From Chitinophaga sp. (GTDB lineage: Bacteria > Bacteroidota > Bacteroidia > Chitinophagales > Chitinophagaceae), in NCBI RefSeq assembly GCF_019236475.1, contig NZ_JAFAIX010000004.1:62001-126000 (forward strand): a stretch of 64,000 bases of DNA, given 5' to 3'. Shown here piece after piece: positions 9,080 to 17,929 of this stretch (positions are counted from its first letter, which is position 1; each line of letters starts with the position of its first letter). The position numbers were made by a program, and so were the translations under genes. The notes under the pieces were generated by a model. That model ran no database searches. It was not told the DNA's origin and saw nothing but the letters and a program-made list of their open reading frames with translations.

Positions 9080-11251
9080 ATGAAAAAACTGATCTATCTC
9101 GGTTTGATGATATTGGCGGTGATGGCAGGGTGTAAAAAAGACAATCCCGCTGCCTCCGTTCAACTGACAATAAAAGACTTTTTCCCGGTAAGTGGAAATC
9201 CAGGGACCGTGGTAACGATCCGGGGTACAGGCTTCGGTAGAGACTTAAATGCCAATGCCGTTGCTTTCAACGGAACAGCCGCCCGCGTGCTGAATGTAAA
9301 CGACACGATGTTAGTGGTACAGGCGCCGGACAAAGGCACTACTGGTAAAATCACCGTTACCGCCCATGAACAGACTGTTAACGGTAACGTATATACGTAT
9401 CAGGCGTTGAGCGTACACCAGCTTTCTCCGGCCAATGGTCCGGAAGGAACGAATGTATATATCTCTGGCGCTGGGCTCGCAGGTACAGACGGGCCTGCAA
9501 CAGTTACCATCAATGGCAAACCTGCCATCGTATCCAATGCCAATGACACCTTACTAGTGGTAGTTATTCCGCCAGGAGCAGGCAGCGGACCATTAGAGAT
9601 TGCCGTAAACGGACAGAAGACAGTTAGTCCTGCTTTCACCTTCCAGGCCATCGGCAGTATTAAACCGTTGAAAGGTGGCGCCGGCACCAATGTGACGATA
9701 ACTGGTACTGGTTTCAGTTCAAATCTCCCCGATAATATAGTGGCGTTCAATGGTGTGAATGCCAAAGTAGTAAGCGCCACTGCCACTTCTATAGTGGTTA
9801 CAGCGCCTACAGGCGTGCAAACGGGACCTGTTTCCGTGACCATCAACGGTCAGAAAACAGCAGGACCGGTATTCACCGTAGTACCAGCGCCTACTGTGAA
9901 ATCAGTAGCACCATTGAGTGGCCCGGTAGGGACAGTGATAACAATTACTGGTAAAGATTTCAGCGAATTAAAAGAGGAGAATAACATCACCATTAATGGG
10001 GTACAGTTGACGATTTCCAGTGCCTCTGCAACTCAACTCACCGCAGTGATTCCCGCAGCGGCTACTACTGGCCCTGTGGCATTGAATGTAAACAATCAAA
10101 TGGTTACTGGCCCGGTATTCACCGTGCAGTCGCTTGGTGTATCTCAATTGCTACCTGATAACGGTCTGGCAGGCTCCATTGTAGTGATGAAAGGAACGGG
10201 CTTCAGTACTACTATTGCGCAAAACCAAGTAACCATCAATGGGCTTACAGTACAGGTAAACGCCGCTACGGATACTACCCTCACCGTGCAAATGCCTGTA
10301 GGCGTGACCACTGGTACGTTGAATGTAAAAGTAGGTACCCTCAGCGCCACAGGCCCTGTTTTCCGCAGAGCAGGCGTGGAGGTATTCTATACAGGTACTT
10401 GGGGGAATGCGCCATCATCGCATATGGTGTTTGATTCCAAAGGAAATATGTTCGTAGGTATTAATGCTAAGATTGGACGTATTGCACCGGATGGAACCGC
10501 TACTGCTTTTGCAGGCAGTGATAATACAGGAAACCAGGATGGTACAGGTACTGCTGCACTGTTCAGTAATATCGGTGGATTGGGTATTGATGCGCAGGAT
10601 AACCTCTATGTGGCAGATGCTTGGAATGGTAGTATTCGTAAGATTACGCCCGCAGGAGAGGTATCTACCTATTATCAGGGTATTACCTTCTCTCCAAGAT
10701 TTGTAAGCACGGATGCCGCTGGGAATGTGTATTTCGGTTCAGAATACAATGGTTATTTCAAGTTGAATCCAGGCGCTACCCAAATGACGCAGGTAGGCAG
10801 GGTAAATGGCAATGCGCAGTTTGTAGTGAATAACGGTAAAATCTTTTACGCAAATACAGATGGGCATACTATTCAGCAGATCGTGATGTCTACCGGTATG
10901 ATCAGCACTTTTGCAGGTGCCTACTGGCAGGATGGTTATGTGGATGGACCTGCAAACCAGGCCAGGATGAATAACCCTGCGGGTATTGTGTTTGACCCTG
11001 TATCTGGCATGTTCTATTTCAATGATGCCTCCAACTTCTCCATACGCGCCTTTGCGCCGGATGGCACCGTTAGTACTATCACTGGTGCTGCTGGCAGCTA
11101 TCAGCCTTGGATGTCTGGAAATGTAAATGGCACTTTAAAAGATGCATTGTTCGGGATGAACCAGTCTTCCGGTATAGCGGTCGACAAAGCTGGGAATATC
11201 TATATCTACGAACAGCGTTATAGTCAAATCAGGAAGATCATTCTTCAATAA
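9080..11251 (+). CDS. IPT/TIG-repeat and NHL-repeat lipoprotein
   Basis: A 723-residue lipoprotein (lipobox VMAGC, then Lys-Lys). Five IPT/TIG immunoglobulin-like repeats fill about residues 30-430, each opening with a motif such as P-x-S/N-G-x-x-G-T-x-V-x-I-x-G-x-G-F. The C-terminal part (about 435-723) holds NHL/SMP-30-like propeller repeats: IGRIAPDGTATAFAGS, LYVADAWNGSIRKITP, IYIYEQRYSQIRKI. This arrangement is common for surface proteins of Bacteroidota that accompany TonB receptors and bind glycans or proteins. It is the last gene of the operon (15 bases after the receptor) and is followed by an intrinsic terminator at 11271. Ligand unknown. Confidence 0.88.
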   Translation: MKKLIYLGLMILAVMAGCKKDNPAASVQLTIKDFFPVSGNPGTVVTIRGTGFGRDLNANAVAFNGTAARVLNVNDTMLVVQAPDKGTTGKITVTAHEQTVNGNVYTYQALSVHQLSPANGPEGTNVYISGAGLAGTDGPATVTINGKPAIVSNANDTLLVVVIPPGAGSGPLEIAVNGQKTVSPAFTFQAIGSIKPLKGGAGTNVTITGTGFSSNLPDNIVAFNGVNAKVVSATATSIVVTAPTGVQTGPVSVTINGQKTAGPVFTVVPAPTVKSVAPLSGPVGTVITITGKDFSELKEENNITINGVQLTISSASATQLTAVIPAAATTGPVALNVNNQMVTGPVFTVQSLGVSQLLPDNGLAGSIVVMKGTGFSTTIAQNQVTINGLTVQVNAATDTTLTVQMPVGVTTGTLNVKVGTLSATGPVFRRAGVEVFYTGTWGNAPSSHMVFDSKGNMFVGINAKIGRIAPDGTATAFAGSDNTGNQDGTGTAALFSNIGGLGIDAQDNLYVADAWNGSIRKITPAGEVSTYYQGITFSPRFVSTDAAGNVYFGSEYNGYFKLNPGATQMTQVGRVNGNAQFVVNNGKIFYANTDGHTIQQIVMSTGMISTFAGAYWQDGYVDGPANQARMNNPAGIVFDPVSGMFYFNDASNFSIRAFAPDGTVSTITGAAGSYQPWMSGNVNGTLKDALFGMNQSSGIAVDKAGNIYIYEQRYSQIRKIILQ

Positions 11252-11270
11252 AAGTTGTGAAGCTGTGCAA

Positions 11271-11305
11271 GAGGCTGTATCATATTAATGATGCAGCCTC
11301 TTTTT
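11271..11305 (+). terminator. Intrinsic terminator of the surface operon
   Basis: GAGGCTG ... CAGCCTC stem with a short AT-rich loop, followed directly by TTTTT. It lies 20 bases after the IPT/NHL gene and closes the seven-gene operon. Confidence 0.8.
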
Positions 11306-11476
11306 ATGCGATGAAAATGGTTTTGGGAGACACGTGCTGATCAGTACAGCCATAATTCCTTCATTCTCCGGTAGAAGTTGGTAAGATAAATTTAACATTT
11401 GAAAGCAGACTTCCACAGAATGTTACCAGAATCGGTTCCTAGTTTTGGGTCATTATTTAATCCAATACATTACAAT

Positions 11477-11911
11477 ATGAAAAAAATCACCTTGATTGCC
11501 CTGGCATTTTGCCTAGTAGGTGGAGCTGTATCTGCACAAGAAAAAAAAGCTACTTATACCCCTACTGCTGAAGCACAGGCGGCATTTGCTAAAAAATTCC
11601 CAGGCGCTGAGAATGTAAGATGGAAAGCAGAAGGAAAAGACGGGGAAGCGAAATTTATGTTGAATGGGGCTAAAACAGAAGCCGTTTTCGATAATAAAGG
11701 TAATTGGATACAAACCGAAACAAAAGTGGCCGTTACCGATTTGCCTGCATCTGCTGCGGCATACATGAAAAAGAATTACCCAAATATTCCGGTGGAGAAA
11801 TTAGCTAAGATTGTAAAAGCAAATGGTACTGTGCTGTTTGAAGTAGAATCAAAAAAGAAAGATATTCTGTTTGATACTGCTGGAAAATTTGTAGAAGAAT
11901 CAAAAGACTAA
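11477..11911 (+). CDS. Secreted PepSY-like (BLIP-like fold) protein
   Basis: Encodes 144 residues from ATG 11477; a longer frame begins at 11399 but only 11477 gives a signal peptide (MKKITLIALAFCLVGGAVSA, cleavage before QE). The mature protein has two short repeats of the PepSY-like type: AAFAKKFPGAENVRWKAEG with FDNKGNWIQTET, and AAYMKKNYPNIPVEKLAKIVK with FDTAGKFVEES. Such proteins are periplasmic or surface, very common in Bacteroidota, and have no known enzymatic activity. The gene is monocistronic, bounded by terminators at 11271 and 11936. A role as a small inhibitor or binding protein is possible but unproven. Confidence 0.82.
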   Translation: MKKITLIALAFCLVGGAVSAQEKKATYTPTAEAQAAFAKKFPGAENVRWKAEGKDGEAKFMLNGAKTEAVFDNKGNWIQTETKVAVTDLPASAAAYMKKNYPNIPVEKLAKIVKANGTVLFEVESKKKDILFDTAGKFVEESKD

Positions 11912-11935
11912 GGGAGATAATTATAGATCCTTACC

Positions 11936-11962
11936 AAAAGCTGCCCAAAAGGCAGCTTTTTT
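11936..11962 (+). terminator. Intrinsic terminator after the PepSY-like gene
   Basis: AAAAGCTGCC stem pairing with GGCAGCTTTT around a five-base loop, ending in a T run, 24 bases after the stop codon. Confidence 0.85.
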
Positions 11963-12012
11963 GGCATAATTATGGTGCAATTGCGGGAAAATTTTTTAAC
12001 CCATTCGACTAT

Positions 12013-12561
12013 ATGAAAAGAGTATTACCGTTGTTATTGGCCATGTTTGCCATTGTATTATTCTCCTGCAGTAAAAGTGAAAAGACTACCACAGTTGCCG
12101 GAGACGCTTCCTGGAAATTTGGCGATTATACCTATGTAAAAGGAACTTCTGCCCAATCATCTTCCGCAAATGGAAGTGGCAGTACGATTACTGCCATGAC
12201 TGTAAGTACAATGGGAGACGGTGGCAATTATGGCGTTTTTTCTGGAAGTGCCCTGGTGATCACATTTTACAGTAATCTGGGCGAAGGTACCTATACATTG
12301 GGCTCTACGGAGGCAATGGTATCTAACCCGGGTTTGAAAATCATGAATATTACTTGTACCATCGGTACCGCAGTGAATACTGGCGCGGTGCTGTATGATA
12401 TGACTACCGCCAATGGTACTGCGGAAGTAACCAAAGACGCCAAAGGAAATTATCATGTGAGCATTAAATCTGCCGTGACCCTCACGAAAAAAGTGATTGT
12501 TGGCGGTGGTATTGCTAGTGCAAAAGATACTTATGCGTTGACAGTGAATAATGCGAACTAA
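12013..12561 (+). CDS. Small lipoprotein of unknown function
   Basis: A 182-residue lipoprotein: MKRVLPLLLAMFAIVLFSC is a classic signal with lipobox Cys about residue 19, followed by SKSEKT. The mature part is rich in Ser, Thr and Gly and in alternating hydrophobic residues (for example WKFGDYTYVKGTS and FYSNLGEGTYTLGST), suggesting a beta-sandwich. I do not recognise the family. It is a single gene with terminators on both sides (11936 and 12584), so it is regulated on its own. Location is probably the outer membrane facing periplasm or exterior. Confidence 0.75.
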   Translation: MKRVLPLLLAMFAIVLFSCSKSEKTTTVAGDASWKFGDYTYVKGTSAQSSSANGSGSTITAMTVSTMGDGGNYGVFSGSALVITFYSNLGEGTYTLGSTEAMVSNPGLKIMNITCTIGTAVNTGAVLYDMTTANGTAEVTKDAKGNYHVSIKSAVTLTKKVIVGGGIASAKDTYALTVNNAN

Positions 12562-12583
12562 TTTTTCCGCTCATTAGATGCAC

Positions 12584-12617
12584 AAAAAAACGGGATGCAC
12601 TTGCATCCCGTTTTTTT
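12584..12617. terminator. Bidirectional terminator
   Basis: AAAAAAACGGGATGCA pairs with TGCATCCCGTTTTTTT around a short loop. A-run on the left and T-run on the right make it work for the lipoprotein gene on the plus strand and for the DsbA-like gene on the minus strand. Confidence 0.88.
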
Positions 12618-13533
12618 ATCCCCTAATCCAAAGTGCACCGTTCTTGGTATCCAATCGCTTTAGTTCTTTCTCGTCGACTAATTGATTTAATATCTGTTCA
12701 GCTATTTCCGGTGATATATCGGCTAATGTTGCAAACTCCCTTCTGGTAAGTGTTGGATATGATGTAAACAGGCTTTTCCAGTCTTTGGAATAGATGGTTT
12801 TGATGGCGGAAGGATCAATTTTTAACAATCCCTCTTCAAAAGAGGTATAAGGTCTTGTACCATAAACGGTTTCCAAATTTCCTTGGGTATCGGCGATGAA
12901 CATAGTAGGAAACCCTCTGATACCCATGTTCCTAGCGTAGTTTAGGTCTTCCCGGAATAATAGTACGGCATTCCCCTCGTAATCATTTTGCAACTGTTGT
13001 ACATTCAGTCCGGCCTGTTCAGCGGCTTGCGACAAATGTTCCCATTTGGTAATGTTTTTCTTTTGCAGAAAAACCATTTCCCGGATTATTCTTAAAAAGG
13101 TGATGGCCTTATTGTAATCCTGTAATTGAGCGGCTTTAAATGCGATAGAAGGAGGGTAGGAGGAATGCAGGGGATCTTCCAACCACACATCACCATCTAT
13201 GGGCATTTGATAGTAGCTGCTGACTTCATCCCAGTGGTGCGCCACATCGGATGGTTTGCTGATGCCGCCACTATTATAGCTCCAATCGGGCAGCAGGCCG
13301 CCCATATGGTACGCTATCTCAACATTATTCCCATATTCCAGTTTCAGTCTTCTCAACTGGGGCTCAATGCCCCAGCAGGAAGAACAGATGGGGTCTGTAA
13401 AGTATATGATTTTAACTGCTTTGCTGGGAGCCGTTATTTCCTGGTTTTGTGTATTCCTCTCTGTAGCAGGCAATTCGCAGATGCCAGTTGCCGGATTGCA
13501 TAAAAGCGGATTATTTTTATTTTCCATTGTCAT
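12616..13533 (-). CDS. DsbA/SpxH-like thioredoxin-fold protein with C-terminal extension
   Basis: A 305-residue thioredoxin-fold protein of the DsbA/FrnE/SpxH superfamily. The active-site motif is CSSC (Cys50, Cys53) after the strand VKIIYFTDPI; the cis-Pro loop is GIRGFPTMFI near residue 210. An alpha-helical insertion lies between. The last 60 residues (LTRREFATLADISPEIAEQILNQL) look like a small winged-helix or helical tail. No signal peptide, so it is cytoplasmic, unlike true DsbA; the closest analogues act in thiol stress or as protease adaptors. It is divergent from an HxlR regulator gene 83 bases away, which is the likely regulator. Start could also be the second Met at 13527. Confidence 0.8.
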   Translation of the reverse strand: MTMENKNNPLLCNPATGICELPATERNTQNQEITAPSKAVKIIYFTDPICSSCWGIEPQLRRLKLEYGNNVEIAYHMGGLLPDWSYNSGGISKPSDVAHHWDEVSSYYQMPIDGDVWLEDPLHSSYPPSIAFKAAQLQDYNKAITFLRIIREMVFLQKKNITKWEHLSQAAEQAGLNVQQLQNDYEGNAVLLFREDLNYARNMGIRGFPTMFIADTQGNLETVYGTRPYTSFEEGLLKIDPSAIKTIYSKDWKSLFTSYPTLTRREFATLADISPEIAEQILNQLVDEKELKRLDTKNGALWIRG

Positions 13534-13616
13534 GTATTAAACCTTCCCGTATCTTTATTCCTACTTTTGCACAAAGGTCCATAACACAACGATGACTAGC
13601 AATAAGTCAGAAAAAG

Positions 13617-13928
13617 ATGACTACTAAAAAGAATGACAATACTGAAATCTGCCCTGCACAGGGATTACTGAAGATGTTATCCGGCAAATGGAAGCCGGAA
13701 ATCTTCCGACTGGCGGTAACGGCTCCACTCCGTTTTAATACCCTGCTTCGTCAGATCGAGGGGTCCAACAAGCAATCGCTGGCCACTGCCCTGAAGGAAA
13801 TGGAGGAATCCGGACTACTGGAGAAAACCATTATTCAGCAGAAACCCTTGCATATTGAATATACCCTGACGGAGAAAGGGCAATCCCTGGTGGCCGTTTT
13901 CCAGCAGTTAGAAGGCATGAATACCTAA
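13617..13928 (+). CDS. HxlR-family transcriptional regulator
   Basis: A 103-residue HxlR/MarR-like winged-helix regulator: ICPAQGLLKMLSGKWKPEIFRLA at the N-terminus with Cys14 at the position often used for redox sensing, RFNTLLRQIEGSNKQSLATALKEMEESGLL as recognition helix and wing, and the terminal YTLTEKGQSL block. It is divergently transcribed from the DsbA-like gene, an arrangement typical of a local thiol- or electrophile-responsive regulator. An ATG at 13591 is out of frame and stops quickly, so ATG 13617 is the start. A TACTTTTG -7 element is visible at 13562. Confidence 0.88.
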   Translation: MTTKKNDNTEICPAQGLLKMLSGKWKPEIFRLAVTAPLRFNTLLRQIEGSNKQSLATALKEMEESGLLEKTIIQQKPLHIEYTLTEKGQSLVAVFQQLEGMNT

Positions 13929-14024
13929 TATTTTAAGCAGCTTTTTTGCCAAAATACCTACCCTGATTTTTCCTTTTCTGGGAAAAATTCTACTATCTTT
14001 ATAGGCCCTTAACCCTTAGTTACC

Positions 14025-15053
14025 TTGAAAACACAACCCTTACGCCAACAACAAAATTGTCTGAATTGCGGGAATGATGTACCAACCAGATTCTGTGGCT
14101 ATTGCGGACAAGAAAATATTGTTCCGCACGAAACCTTTGGTCATCTCGTAAAACATTTTGTCGCAGATATTTTCCATTACGATTCCCAGTTTTTCCTGAC
14201 GATAAAATATCTCTTTACCAAGCCGGGCTTACTTTCCCGCGAGTACCGCGAAGGCAAACGTGCACGGTATATGAATCCTATCAAACTGTACGTTTTTACT
14301 TCGTTCTTTTTTTTCTTCATATACCTTACCTGGCAATCGCCAGAGGCGAAAAGTGCAAAAGTGCATACTACTGAAGCTGGCCCCCAAGCGGTCCAACTAG
14401 GTCACACAGATGAACTATGGAAACTGGAAAATAAGCTCAAAGATGGTGTAGAACGACATGATTCAGGGGCTATCAGGAATATGAAACTCCTGGAAATGAT
14501 TGCAGCATCAACATCCCTGGAGGAATTCGATTCTATCCACCAGCAATTGCCTGATTCATTACAATTCTCATTCTGGATGAAATTAATTGCCCGGGCAGAT
14601 GCACGTTCTTTGAAGAGCTATAGTTCCAATGAAGAAAGGGAAAGAGCTTATGGGGAAGGCTATTATCATAACTTCCCCAAAATAATGATCCTTTGTCTGC
14701 CACTATTCGCTTACTTCCTGAAGCTCATTTATTTCAGAAATAAGCAATGGTTCTATGTGGATCATGTGATTTTTACGCTGCATTTCCATGCTTTTGCATT
14801 CATCGTGACAGCGGTTTTGCTGCCTGTCATTCCTTACTTTTACGGTTGGTTCGGCAATGGCACGCTGTTCTACCAAATTTTCGCTTGCATAATGGCAGGT
14901 TATCTCATTATTGCGATGCGTAGGAATTATGAACAGTCTATCTGGAAATCCGCCATCAAAGGGATAATACTATACGCTGTGTATTTAACTTCCCTGAAGG
15001 TAGTATTGTTATCAACCGCGCTGTTTATAACCCTTTATCATACTTATTTTTAA
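14025..15053 (+). CDS. DUF3667 membrane protein with N-terminal zinc ribbon
   Basis: A 342-residue integral membrane protein of the DUF3667 type. Residues 11-30 hold a zinc ribbon (CLNCG and CGYCG pairs), followed by the conserved HLVKHFVADIFHYDSQFF, KPGLLSREYREGKRARYMNPIKLYVFTSF region and about five hydrophobic segments (near residues 88-105, 222-236, 252-275, 284-302 and 315-340). The start is a TTG at 14025, because an in-frame stop lies just upstream at 14010 and the ribbon begins soon after. A TATCTTTA box lies at about 13993. The family is widespread in Bacteroidota with no known function. The gene appears monocistronic. Confidence 0.82.
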   Translation: MKTQPLRQQQNCLNCGNDVPTRFCGYCGQENIVPHETFGHLVKHFVADIFHYDSQFFLTIKYLFTKPGLLSREYREGKRARYMNPIKLYVFTSFFFFFIYLTWQSPEAKSAKVHTTEAGPQAVQLGHTDELWKLENKLKDGVERHDSGAIRNMKLLEMIAASTSLEEFDSIHQQLPDSLQFSFWMKLIARADARSLKSYSSNEERERAYGEGYYHNFPKIMILCLPLFAYFLKLIYFRNKQWFYVDHVIFTLHFHAFAFIVTAVLLPVIPYFYGWFGNGTLFYQIFACIMAGYLIIAMRRNYEQSIWKSAIKGIILYAVYLTSLKVVLLSTALFITLYHTYF

Positions 15054-15214
15054 TCCAGTAGAAACATGTCATATGACGCAGTGGGACAGGTAGTGGTATC
15101 GTCCCGTAACGTGTCTCCCTAAAATAAAATGACCAGACTAAAGTTGTAGGTGATTTCATGGGAAATGATAGCTGTAATCGCTACATTTACGGACCTGCTA
15201 TAAGCTTTATGTCG

Positions 15215-17794
15215 ATGAAAATATTTTATAAATCGCTGATCTGCCTGCTGGCAGTGACTCCGGCGGCCTTTGCCCAGCCAAAACCTATTCCGGTTACAAC
15301 GGGCGTTTCCCTGGAGCTGGCTACCTATCGTTACAGCGTCATTGGAGATATTACCTATACGTTGCATTTTCATATTCCAAACGAAAAAGCAACGACGATT
15401 CCCGCGAAAGAAAAGCTGGAATTTACTTTGAAGGAGGTTTCGCAACCGCTGCAATTGGACTTCAAACAGCCAGTGGAAAATATCACCCGCCTGGTAGTGA
15501 ACAGCGTTGCTACGCAAGCAGTGATGAGTAATGAGCATCTGCTGATTCCCACTACATTATTAAAAACTGGGAAGAACAATATAGAACTGGAATTCACTGC
15601 GGGAGAAGGCTCTCTCAACCGCAATGCGGAATTCCTCTATGCCTTGTTTGTTCCGGACAGAGCCAGATTCGTATTCCCCTGCTTTGATCAGCCAGACCTG
15701 AAAGCAGTATTCCAGTTGAGTATGGAAGTGCCGTCCGATTGGAAAGTGCTGGCCAATGGCTGGATGAAAGATAGTCTCCCTACGCCTGCTAACTATACCG
15801 CATACACTTTTGCACCAACGGAGAAACTGCCTACCTACCTGTTTTCCTTTACTACAGGCAAATACAGCGTGGCGCAGCAGGATGTCAATGGTAAACCGGC
15901 TACTCTCCTCTACCGGGAAAAAGATCCTGGTACGAATATCGATAGCGTTTTCCAACTCCATCGGGATGCAGTGAAGTTCCTGGAACAATGGACGGGCATC
16001 CCTTTTCCATTCCAGAAAATGGGCTTCGCAGCGATACCCGACTTTCAGTTCGGCGGCATGGAACATCCCGGCGAAGTACAGTATAAAGCGTCTGCACTAT
16101 TCCTCCAAAATCCTACGAAAGATCAGTTGCTGGCCCGTACTAACCTGATCTCCCACGAAACGGCGCATATGTGGTTCGGGGACCTGGTGACCATGAAATG
16201 GTTTAACGATGTGTGGATGAAAGAGGTGTTCGCCAATTTCATGGCGGATAAAGTAGCGGAAGATATCCTCGGTAGCAAACAGTTTAACTTGCGCTTCCAG
16301 CAAGATCATTATCCACGCGCTTATAACGTAGACCGCACTGCGGGCGCCAATCCTATCCGTCAGCAACTGGAAAACCTTCAGGATGCCGGCACGATGTACG
16401 GCGATATCATCTATCATAAAGCGCCAATCATGATGCGACAGATAGAACTATTGATGGGCAAGGATAATTTCCGCAAAGGGGTACAGGAATACCTGAAAAC
16501 ATACGCCTATGGCAACGCTTCCTGGAACGATATGATTGCTATCCTGGCAAAATTTACGAAAGCGGACCTGTACAAATGGAATAATGTATGGGTAAACCAG
16601 CCAGGAAGGCCCGTATTCGACTATAAAATGACTACCGCCAACGGCAAAATAAAACAATTCACCATTACCCAGCATCCAGAGTCAGGAGAGAAGCGTTTGT
16701 GGCCGCAGGTCTTTGATATCGCATTGGTGTATGGTGGCGGCATGCAGGAGTCGCATACTTATCCTGTCACGGTTGAGGAATTGCGGGTGAATATGAACGA
16801 TTTTAATACAGTGGTGAAAGCGGCAGTGGGTAAGAAAAAGCCGGATTATATCCTCTTTAATTCCAGTGGCCTTGGTTATGGCTTGTTCCCATCAGATAGC
16901 GCTGCTACCATAGGCATGTTTGAGCTGGCCGGTTCTGTATGGAGTGCCACTGCTTATGTAACGGCCTACGAAAATGCCCTGGCCGGACGTACTTATAAAC
17001 CCAATGCCCTGCTACGTATATTCGTGAACGGTTTATTCCATGAAAAAGAAGAAACCAATCTTAAACTCCTGACCAATTATATCAGTACCCTCTTCTGGGA
17101 ATTTACCACTCCCGCAGAACGTGCTGTTTTCGGCCCTGAGCTGGAGAAACAGATGTGGGAGGCGATGCAACAACAAACACTGACCAATAACAAAAAGTTA
17201 TTGCTGAAAGCCTATCAGGATATATACACGACGCCAGATGCCGGCAAACGTATATACGATATCTGGGAACAGCAACAGCCGCCAAAAGATATAAAACTCT
17301 CGGAAGAAGATTACATCTCCCTGGCGCTAACGATTGCATTGAAAACAGATACTGCTGCCAATGTGCTGGCTACCCAAAGAGATCGACTGAAGGATAATGA
17401 TAAGAAAGACAGACTCAATTTTCTCATGCCGGCATTATCCGCAAAGGTGGCCGAAAGGGACCAGTTCTTCGCTTCTTTACATGATAAGAAAGGACGTGCC
17501 AAAGAATCGTGGGTAGTCACCGCTTTGTATTTTCTCAATCACCCACTGCGTCAGGCTACAGCTATGAAATATCTGCCGGAAAGCCTCCTATGGCTGGAAG
17601 ACATTCAGCGTACTGGTGATATATTCTTCCCTGCCAACTGGCTGGGGGCTGTATTTGGGTATTATCAATCGCCGGAAGCTTGGAAAGTAGTAACTGATTT
17701 CTTGGCTACTCATCCCGACTATAATCCAAAATTGAAAAATAAAATCCTGCAAGCAACCGATAATCTGCATCGCGCGCAGCTTTTGTTGCAATAG
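15215..17794 (+). CDS. Secreted M1-family metallo-aminopeptidase
   Basis: A secreted zinc peptidase of about 859 residues from ATG 15215 (ATG 15209 and an upstream frame from 15158 also exist; 15215 gives the best signal peptide, cleaved after AFA). The N-terminal saddle domain is followed by the exopeptidase motif GGMEH (280-284), where most M1 enzymes have GAMEN, and the zinc site HETAH (314-318) with the third ligand Glu337, exactly 18 residues later. A Tyr in the ...TMYGDIIYHKAPIMMRQIE region is the probable transition-state residue. The C-terminal half is the helical ERAP-like part. Function: removal of N-terminal residues from peptides in the periplasm or outside. Confidence 0.9.
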   Translation: MKIFYKSLICLLAVTPAAFAQPKPIPVTTGVSLELATYRYSVIGDITYTLHFHIPNEKATTIPAKEKLEFTLKEVSQPLQLDFKQPVENITRLVVNSVATQAVMSNEHLLIPTTLLKTGKNNIELEFTAGEGSLNRNAEFLYALFVPDRARFVFPCFDQPDLKAVFQLSMEVPSDWKVLANGWMKDSLPTPANYTAYTFAPTEKLPTYLFSFTTGKYSVAQQDVNGKPATLLYREKDPGTNIDSVFQLHRDAVKFLEQWTGIPFPFQKMGFAAIPDFQFGGMEHPGEVQYKASALFLQNPTKDQLLARTNLISHETAHMWFGDLVTMKWFNDVWMKEVFANFMADKVAEDILGSKQFNLRFQQDHYPRAYNVDRTAGANPIRQQLENLQDAGTMYGDIIYHKAPIMMRQIELLMGKDNFRKGVQEYLKTYAYGNASWNDMIAILAKFTKADLYKWNNVWVNQPGRPVFDYKMTTANGKIKQFTITQHPESGEKRLWPQVFDIALVYGGGMQESHTYPVTVEELRVNMNDFNTVVKAAVGKKKPDYILFNSSGLGYGLFPSDSAATIGMFELAGSVWSATAYVTAYENALAGRTYKPNALLRIFVNGLFHEKEETNLKLLTNYISTLFWEFTTPAERAVFGPELEKQMWEAMQQQTLTNNKKLLLKAYQDIYTTPDAGKRIYDIWEQQQPPKDIKLSEEDYISLALTIALKTDTAANVLATQRDRLKDNDKKDRLNFLMPALSAKVAERDQFFASLHDKKGRAKESWVVTALYFLNHPLRQATAMKYLPESLLWLEDIQRTGDIFFPANWLGAVFGYYQSPEAWKVVTDFLATHPDYNPKLKNKILQATDNLHRAQLLLQ

Positions 17795-17819
17795 CAGTGA
17801 AATATAGTATTTTAGGGAG

Positions 17820-17847
17820 ATGGCCAGTTGTCGCGACAACTGGCCAT
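17820..17847. terminator. Perfect palindromic hairpin after the M1 peptidase
   Basis: ATGGCCAGTTGTCG joined without spacer to its exact reverse complement (28 bases), followed by TCTCATTTT. It sits 26 bases after the peptidase gene and is the likely transcription end, although the T-run is imperfect. Confidence 0.6.
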
Positions 17848-17929
17848 TCTCATTTTCATGGCATAGCGCTGTTTTACCGACCGTCCTCCTCGATTTGTAT
17901 ATTACCCGCCAATTTTGTAGTATTGGTGT

